Origin: Streptococcus oralis
Lineage (GTDB): Bacteria > Bacillota > Bacilli > Lactobacillales > Streptococcaceae
DNA: 39,229 nucleotides
Direction of reading: 5' to 3'
Assembly (NCBI RefSeq): GCF_001578945.1
Contig: NZ_KQ969550.1
Span: 53,773 to 93,001, forward strand
In this document: positions 34,626 through 39,229 of the stretch, piece after piece
How the letters are laid out: every line of letters begins with the position of its first letter
How positions within the stretch are numbered: the first letter of the stretch is position 1
The notes under the pieces: generated by a model
Told to the model about the DNA's origin: nothing
The model's database searches: none
The model's input: only the letters and a program-made list of their open reading frames with translations
Made by a program: the position numbers and the translations under genes

Positions 34626-35147
34626 CTATTTCTGAATTTTTCGGCTGAAAACCAGCTCTGCAAAAGGACCAAATTGTCTGAGGCTATCCAGTTGGTAAAA
34701 GCGCTGCCCTTCCTCTTGGGTAAAGAGGGGAACCCCCTTTCCTAGGATAAGGGGCGCTATCTGAATAATGAGGTGGTCGAAAAGATCCGCATCCAAAAGC
34801 GGTCCTACCAAGGAATTCCCACCAATCACAAAGACATTTTTGCCTTTGTCAATCTGGTGAACAAAGTCCACCACATCCCCAGCTACTGGCTGGTAATTGC
34901 TGACAGGCAGATGCCTATCATGCGTAAAGACATAGTTTTCCGTAGCTTGATAAAAACTTTCTACATCTTGCAAATCTTGGATTTCCTCAAAGGTCCGCTT
35001 GCCCATGATGGTGATATCCATTTGCCTGTAAAAGTCATCATAGCCTGTATCCTCTACAGAACCAAGCTGATGCAGCCAGTCTATCCTGTACTGGCTGTCT
35101 GCCAAGTAGCCATCCATGGTGATACAGCCGTAAAAATATACTGCCAT
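34626..35147 (-). CDS. RibD C-terminal / dihydrofolate reductase-like protein
   Basis: This 173-residue protein has the dihydrofolate-reductase fold of the RibD C-terminal family: it starts MAVYFYGCITMDGYLA (the substrate-side loop) and has DITIMGKRTFEEI, the NADPH-binding VFVIGGNSLVGPLL and QIAPLILGKGVPLF. It is likely an NADPH-dependent reductase of unknown substrate, not the housekeeping folA enzyme. It sits inside the cysE-to-cysS run, 17 bases before cysS, with AAAGGAA before its ATG. Confidence 0.88.
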   Translation of the reverse strand: MAVYFYGCITMDGYLADSQYRIDWLHQLGSVEDTGYDDFYRQMDITIMGKRTFEEIQDLQDVESFYQATENYVFTHDRHLPVSNYQPVAGDVVDFVHQIDKGKNVFVIGGNSLVGPLLDADLFDHLIIQIAPLILGKGVPLFTQEEGQRFYQLDSLRQFGPFAELVFSRKIQK

Positions 35148-35179
35148 TCTTGTGTTTCCTTTCTAGTTCTGCTTCGCCT

Positions 35180-35665
35180 TCACTTAGCGGGATAGACCCA
35201 GATGATTAGACCTAAGCTAATCAAAGTATTCAGCAAATATGGAGTCCGATCACGTCCTAGCCAGATTTCCGTCTCTGCCTCCTCGACCAATCCCCAGTTA
35301 CTGATAAAATCAGGATGATGCTCTAGAAAAACACGTTCTGTCTGAACAGTCACTGACCGAATGGGAAAAGACGCCGTTTCCTTCTCAAAACGAGACCATA
35401 ACGCACGCGCAATTCCCTGACGACGATGATCAGGATCAACCAAAATGGTCACTTCCACATCTTGGTCGTCTGCATAAACCGTCAGTAATCCAAGCAAGAT
35501 AGCTCCCCGATAACAGAGGAAAAAAGCTGGCATGTTTGGATCAAAATTAAGTCTATTGGAGAGATAAGGATCCCGAAAAGTTCCATCAAGGTCTTGACAG
35601 CGTGCAATCAGCTTTTTGGCTGCTGCTGACTCTTCTGTTTCCAGTTTCCGTCTCACGCGAATCAT
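35180..35665 (-). CDS. GNAT-family N-acetyltransferase
   Basis: This 161-residue protein shows the GNAT acetyl-CoA site VTILVDPDHRRQGIARALWS (the Arg/Gln-x-x-Gly-x-Gly/Ala loop) at about residues 72-91. The N-terminal substrate part is not informative. The C-terminal end (LISLGLIIWVYPAK) is hydrophobic. The acceptor is unknown. GGAGGAAGCGCT precedes the ATG; it lies 11 bases after cysE and 32 before the RibD-like gene, in the same operon. Confidence 0.85.
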   Translation of the reverse strand: MIRVRRKLETEESAAAKKLIARCQDLDGTFRDPYLSNRLNFDPNMPAFFLCYRGAILLGLLTVYADDQDVEVTILVDPDHRRQGIARALWSRFEKETASFPIRSVTVQTERVFLEHHPDFISNWGLVEEAETEIWLGRDRTPYLLNTLISLGLIIWVYPAK

Positions 35666-35676
35666 AGCGCTTCCTC

Positions 35677-36294
35677 CTAGAGCCCTGACGAATGATGGCT
35701 CTGTTCTTTAGCATGCTCTAGCTTGTCTAGGTAGTATTCTCGCTTGCCTTCCACTTCATGAATGGTTGGCTCATCTTTCTCTCCATGCACCCGCACAATC
35801 TTAGCTGGAATGCCGACCACCGTCACATCTGCCGGAACATCCGCAACGACAACAGCTCCTGCTCCCACCTTGGCCTTTTCTCCAATCTCAATCGGTCCAA
35901 TAACCTGAGCATGGGCGGAGATCAAGGCACCTTTACGAACGGTTGGATGACGTTTCCCTGTATCCTTCCCTGTTCCTCCTAGGGTCACCCCATGGTAGAG
36001 CAGGGCACCTTTTTCAATGATGGCTGTCTCGCCAATCACGAGGCCTGCGCCATGGTCGATAAAGACACCTGGCTCAATCTGAGCACCGGGATGGATCTCA
36101 ATCTGGGTCCAAAAACGCCAAAACTGACTATGCATTCGTGCTAATAACTTAAAACCATGCGTCCACATCAAATGAGACAAGCGATGGGCTGCCAGTGCCT
36201 TGACACCCGGATAGGTCAGGAGCACCTCTAGAGAAGTACGGGCCGCTGGGTCATTTTCTTTTACAATTTCAATGGTTTCACGCCACCATCCCAT
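35677..36294 (-). CDS. cysE: CysE, serine O-acetyltransferase
   Basis: This 205-residue protein has the N-terminal helical SAT domain (KENDPAARTSLEVLLTYPG and AHRLSH), then a left-handed beta helix of hexapeptide repeats with the catalytic histidine pair in FIDHGAGLVIGE and YHGVTLGGTGKD. It makes O-acetylserine from serine and acetyl-CoA, the first step of cysteine synthesis. Two genes later comes cysS, which uses cysteine, so the operon brings cysteine supply and charging together. It starts 12 bases after pnp with AAAAGGAG upstream. Confidence 0.96.
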   Translation of the reverse strand: MGWWRETIEIVKENDPAARTSLEVLLTYPGVKALAAHRLSHLMWTHGFKLLARMHSQFWRFWTQIEIHPGAQIEPGVFIDHGAGLVIGETAIIEKGALLYHGVTLGGTGKDTGKRHPTVRKGALISAHAQVIGPIEIGEKAKVGAGAVVVADVPADVTVVGIPAKIVRVHGEKDEPTIHEVEGKREYYLDKLEHAKEQSHHSSGL

Positions 36295-36306
36295 ACGCTT
36301 CTCCTT

Positions 36307-38520
36307 TTATTCTGAATCTTTTTGAGTAATAGTAAATTCTTTCTTAGGTTTGTGATCCTTGTGATGACGAGGACGGTGTGGTTTGTCAGATTTTTCACCC
36401 TTTTCGTCCTGCTCTGATTTTGGTGGGCGAGGAAGGAGAGCCTTCATAGAGGCATCGATACGGCCTTTTTCATCAATCTTGATAACCTTAACATCAACTT
36501 CATCACCGATAGCTACCAAGTCCTCGACACGGTTGATACGAGTCCAAGCCATTTCAGAAATGTGCACAAGTGCATCTGTCTTATCAAAGAGATTTACAAA
36601 AGCACCAAATTTCTCGATACGAACAACCTTAGCATGGTAAACTTCATCCACTTTGGCTTCGCGAACCAAGCCAGCGATGATTTCTTTGGTACGGTTAATG
36701 GCATCTTGGTCGCTAGAGTAGATAGAAACATTACCTTCTTCGTCGATATCAATCTTAACGCCTGTTTCAGCGATAATCTTGTCAATGGTTTCTCCACCTT
36801 TACCGATGACAATCTTAATTTTGTCCACATCAATCTTGATAGTATCAATTTTCGGTGCAGTTGGAGCCAATTCTGGACGAACTTCTGGAATGGTTGCTTC
36901 AATCACATCAAGAATTTCAAAACGTGCTTTCTTGGCTTGAGCAAGGGCTTCTGTCAAGATTTCTGCTGTAATCCCTTGAATCTTGATATCCATTTGAAGA
37001 GCTGTAATCCCGTCACGAGTACCGGCAACCTTGAAGTCCATATCTCCAAAGTGGTCTTCCAAACCTTGGATATCTGTCAAAACAGTGTAGTTACTTCCAT
37101 CTGAGATAAGACCCATAGCAATACCAGCTACTGGTGCCTTGATTGGCACACCACCAGCCATAAGGGCAAGAGTTCCCGCACAGATAGAAGCTTGAGAAGA
37201 TGAACCGTTTGATTCTAAGACTTCAGCTACCAAGCGGATCGCGTATGGGAATTCTTCCAAACTTGGCAAGACTTGCGCAAGAGCACGCTCACCAAGAGCA
37301 CCGTGACCAATTTCACGACGACCAGGCGCACCGTAACGACCAGTCTCCCCTACAGAGTATTGAGGGAAGTTATAGTGGTGCATAAAGCGTTTCTTGTACT
37401 CTGGGTCCAAACCATCGATGATTTGAGTTTCTCCCATCGGAGCCAAAGTCAAAACTGAAAGAGCTTGAGTTTGTCCACGAGTAAAGAGACCGGAACCATG
37501 TACACGAGGAAGATAGTCAACTGCTGCATCAAGCGGACGGATTTCATCGACCTTACGCCCGTCAGGACGCACCTTGTCTTCTGTGATCAAACGGCGCACT
37601 TCAGCGTGTTCCATTTGTTCCAAGATTTCAGCCACATCGCGCATGATACGGTCAAATTCTTCGTGGTCTGCATATTTTTCTTCGTAAACAGCCGTTACTT
37701 GATCTTTCACTGCTTGAGTTGCAGCTTCACGAGCCAATTTTTCTTCTACTTGAACCGCTTTTTGGAGGTCGCTGTTGTAGGCTGCGATGATTTCAGCTTG
37801 CAATTCAGCATCTACATGAAGCAATTCCACTTCTGCTTTTTCTTTACCAACTGCAGCAACGATTTCTTCTTGGAAGGCAATCAGTTCTTTAACGGCTTCG
37901 TGTCCTTTAAGAAGAGCTTCCAACATGATCTCTTCTGACAATTCTTTGGCACCAGACTCAACCATGTTGATAGCATGTTTGGTACCAGCTACGGTCAATT
38001 CAAGAAGTGAACGTTCTGCTTGCTCTTGAGTCGGGTTGATGATGAGTTCGCCATCCACATACCCCACTTGTACTCCAGCGATTGGTCCGTCAAACGGAAT
38101 ATCTGAGATAGAAAGCGCTAAAGATGAACCAAACATAGCCGCCATTGGAGCAGAGGCATTTTCATCGTAAGAAAGAACCGTATTGATGACTTGCACTTCG
38201 TTACGGAAACCTTCCGCAAACATGGGACGGATAGGACGGTCAATCAAACGCGCCGTCAAGGTCGCATCCGTTGAAGGACGACCTTCTCGCTTCATAAAGC
38301 CACCAGGGAACTTCCCAGCCGCATACATTTTTTCTTCGTAGTTGACTTGGAGGGGGAAGAAATCTCCCGTTGCCATCTTTTTCGACATAACGGCAGCAGT
38401 TAAGACAGTTGACTCACCGTAACGAACCACCACAGAGCCATTAGCCTGCTTAGCAACCTGACCAGTCTCTACGATCAACTCACGACCCGCAAAAGTCGTT
38501 TGAAACACTTGTTTTGTCAT
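36307..38520 (-). CDS. pnp: PNPase, polynucleotide phosphorylase
   Basis: The start is the ATG at 38520 ([20 protein letters not shown], 737 residues), preceded by AAAGGGG; the frame continues 38 codons upstream without a better start and those are judged non-coding. The domains are RNase PH 1, an all-helical linker, RNase PH 2 ([21 protein letters not shown] region), KH ([19 protein letters not shown]) and S1 ([20 protein letters not shown]), then a basic tail rich in K, H and P. It degrades RNA 3' to 5' using phosphate. It heads the minus-strand operon to mrnC, with a TATAAT -10 at 38545-38550. Confidence 0.97.
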   Translation of the reverse strand: MTKQVFQTTFAGRELIVETGQVAKQANGSVVVRYGESTVLTAAVMSKKMATGDFFPLQVNYEEKMYAAGKFPGGFMKREGRPSTDATLTARLIDRPIRPMFAEGFRNEVQVINTVLSYDENASAPMAAMFGSSLALSISDIPFDGPIAGVQVGYVDGELIINPTQEQAERSLLELTVAGTKHAINMVESGAKELSEEIMLEALLKGHEAVKELIAFQEEIVAAVGKEKAEVELLHVDAELQAEIIAAYNSDLQKAVQVEEKLAREAATQAVKDQVTAVYEEKYADHEEFDRIMRDVAEILEQMEHAEVRRLITEDKVRPDGRKVDEIRPLDAAVDYLPRVHGSGLFTRGQTQALSVLTLAPMGETQIIDGLDPEYKKRFMHHYNFPQYSVGETGRYGAPGRREIGHGALGERALAQVLPSLEEFPYAIRLVAEVLESNGSSSQASICAGTLALMAGGVPIKAPVAGIAMGLISDGSNYTVLTDIQGLEDHFGDMDFKVAGTRDGITALQMDIKIQGITAEILTEALAQAKKARFEILDVIEATIPEVRPELAPTAPKIDTIKIDVDKIKIVIGKGGETIDKIIAETGVKIDIDEEGNVSIYSSDQDAINRTKEIIAGLVREAKVDEVYHAKVVRIEKFGAFVNLFDKTDALVHISEMAWTRINRVEDLVAIGDEVDVKVIKIDEKGRIDASMKALLPRPPKSEQDEKGEKSDKPHRPRHHKDHKPKKEFTITQKDSE

Positions 38521-38544
38521 TTTAATCCCCTTTGGATTTAATAA

Positions 38545-38550
38545 ATTATA
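38545..38550 (-). promoter_or_regulatory. pnp -10 box
   Basis: TATAAT on the minus strand, 24 bases before the pnp start codon, is a perfect -10 hexamer. A clear -35 is not present (TCTTGA with 17-base spacing is the best). The resulting leader would be very short. Confidence 0.5.
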
Positions 38551-38677
38551 CGCCTTGCCTACAAAAATCAAGATACCAAGGACGTCAAAAGCAAAGTAAA
38601 AATAGGAAACTGACCAAGTCTTCGATGAAGGCAAGACAGTTTATCTTTTTTACACAGCTTTTCGACCGGGTTCAAAT

Positions 38678-38934
38678 CATTAGAAAGACTTGATGCTAAA
38701 GCATCTAAGGCTTTCACGCTAATCGCTATTAGGCGATTCGCTAAATGCTTTACTAACTCGCTCGTCAAATAACATCGATTTGACTCCCTCGGGTCGCTCA
38801 AACCTTCGGTTTGTCATTAGAAAGACTTGATGCTAAAGCATCTAAGGCTTTCACGCTAATCGCTATCAGGCAATTAGCTAAATGCTTTACTAACTCGCTC
38901 GTCAAATAACATCGATTTGACTCTCTCGGGTCGC
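38678..38934. repeat. Tandem pair of ~120-bp non-coding repeats upstream of pnp
   Basis: A unit starting CATTAGAAAGACTTGATGCT at about 38679 recurs at about 38815, period about 136 bases. Each unit runs through the palindrome GATGCTAAAGCATC, CTTTCACGCTAATCGCTAT and TACTAACTCGCTCGTC to CTCTCGGGTCGC-like ends. The copies differ at only a few bases. The spacer holds a small AAACC-TTC-GGTTT hairpin. No credible open frame covers it. The short reading frame across it on the minus strand starts with TTG and lacks coding features. Confidence 0.8.
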
Positions 38935-39091
38935 CACTATCCAATGATTAAAAGAGTAGTTTACGAAAAATCTTCGTCATCAAAATGAAGCATTTGAAAA
39001 TCGTTAACCCTTAAATATCCTCATCTTTGTATCAAGCACGTACAGAGTCTATTTTATCATATTTTTCTGAAAAAGTGCGGTCTTTTCTATT

Positions 39092-39136
39092 AAAAAGGAA
39101 CCATTCCTCCCCAAAGAGAAGAATGGTTTGCTTTTT
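39092..39136. terminator. Two-way hairpin terminator near the right edge
   Basis: AACCATTC (39099-39106) pairs with GAATGGTT (39121-39128), flanked by AAAAAGG on the left and TGCTTTTT on the right, so a U-tract follows in both directions. It probably ends a gene lying outside the window to the right. Apart from this and the tandem repeat, 38521-39229 holds nothing I can call a gene. Confidence 0.65.
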
Positions 39137-39229
39137 ATCGAGAATTTCTATAAACACTTGATTTTCAGTGAGTTTCCTGTGCTTGGTGGTGAAACAAGGG
39201 GCGGGTTGCTTCATGAATGTACTGAGCCG

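Noticed and set aside
36562-37104. 180-codon open frame on the plus strand inside pnp
   Set aside because: It is antisense to the S1/KH/PH domains of PNPase, has no ribosome site, and its protein looks like an out-of-frame shadow (many Phe, Asn and Cys).
38521-38634. N-terminal extension of pnp by 38 codons
   Set aside because: The ATG at 38520 has a good AAAGGGG site and begins the standard PNPase sequence; the extension contains the likely -10 box.
38568-38801. 77-codon minus-strand frame upstream of pnp
   Set aside because: It uses a TTG start without a ribosome site and runs through a tandem non-coding repeat.
38678-38934. Possible CRISPR-like array
   Set aside because: Only two long units in tandem with no short regular spacers and no cas genes nearby.
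39032-39214. 60-codon minus-strand frame at the right edge
   Set aside because: It reads through a two-way terminator hairpin, has no ribosome site, and no family resemblance.

Overview
The window looks like chromosome of a mitis-group Streptococcus (S. mitis / S. oralis / S. pseudopneumoniae type). I infer this from a BOX element remnant, the NmlR-AdhC and CzcD-SczA metal/thiol stress pairs, MsmK, a lactococcin-972 bacteriocin cassette, generally low G+C, and streptococcal -35/-10, Shine-Dalgarno and cre sites. No tRNA, rRNA, CRISPR array or prophage module was seen.

Layout, left to right. (1) 1-2068: murG (5' part only) and murD, cell-wall precursor genes on the minus strand. (2) 2115-5327: a minus-strand lactococcin-972-type cassette (bacteriocin, DUF1430-type membrane protein, ABC ATPase), with its own promoter, a cre site over the start of transcription, an internal perfect hairpin and a terminator just before murD. 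(3) 5496-9817: a PaaI-type thioesterase, then the Leloir genes galT and galK on the minus strand, and divergent galR. (4) 9821-11460: a repeat acting as a two-way terminator, then adhC-nmlR with a classic MerR 19-bp-spacer promoter. (5) 11487-27364: a block that I recall as absent between nmlR and czcD in S. pneumoniae. It holds an LtrA membrane protein; a ROK-RbsD-acetyltransferase-HAD-VOC operon; a convergent LysR-controlled operon of aldo/keto reductase, MFS exporter and carboxymuconolactone-decarboxylase/cupin fusion; a region of BOX remnant, second repeat copy and decayed coding sequence; a Gfo/Idh oxidoreductase; a decayed NAD(P)-binding gene; a frameshifted TetR regulator; and a MacB-like ABC transporter with a very long coiled coil. 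(6) 27365-29330: terminator, czcD, sczA and a small membrane protein. (7) 29351-30739: a decayed IS3-family element. (8) 30770-38520: msmK, a frameshifted PucR-type regulator, then the conserved minus-strand run pnp-cysE-GNAT-RibD-like reductase-cysS-mrnC. (9) 38521-39229: no convincing gene, but a tandem pair of about 120-bp repeats and a two-way hairpin.

How the parts work together. The galactose genes show a full control region: galK promoter, cre over +1, and an inverted repeat suited to GalR. The bacteriocin cassette also carries a cre site, so both should answer to carbon source. The block between nmlR and czcD consists of small self-contained regulator-plus-effector units separated by strong terminators. 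Two regulators (TetR at about 22560, PucR-type at about 32637) are each broken by what looks like one missing base in a homopolymer. These may be real losses, switchable tracts or assembly errors. The most promising less-described items are the transporter-free ROK/RbsD operon, the TetR-operator-controlled coiled-coil transporter whose repressor is broken, and the inverted repeat pair placed exactly in two convergent gaps about 10 kb apart.
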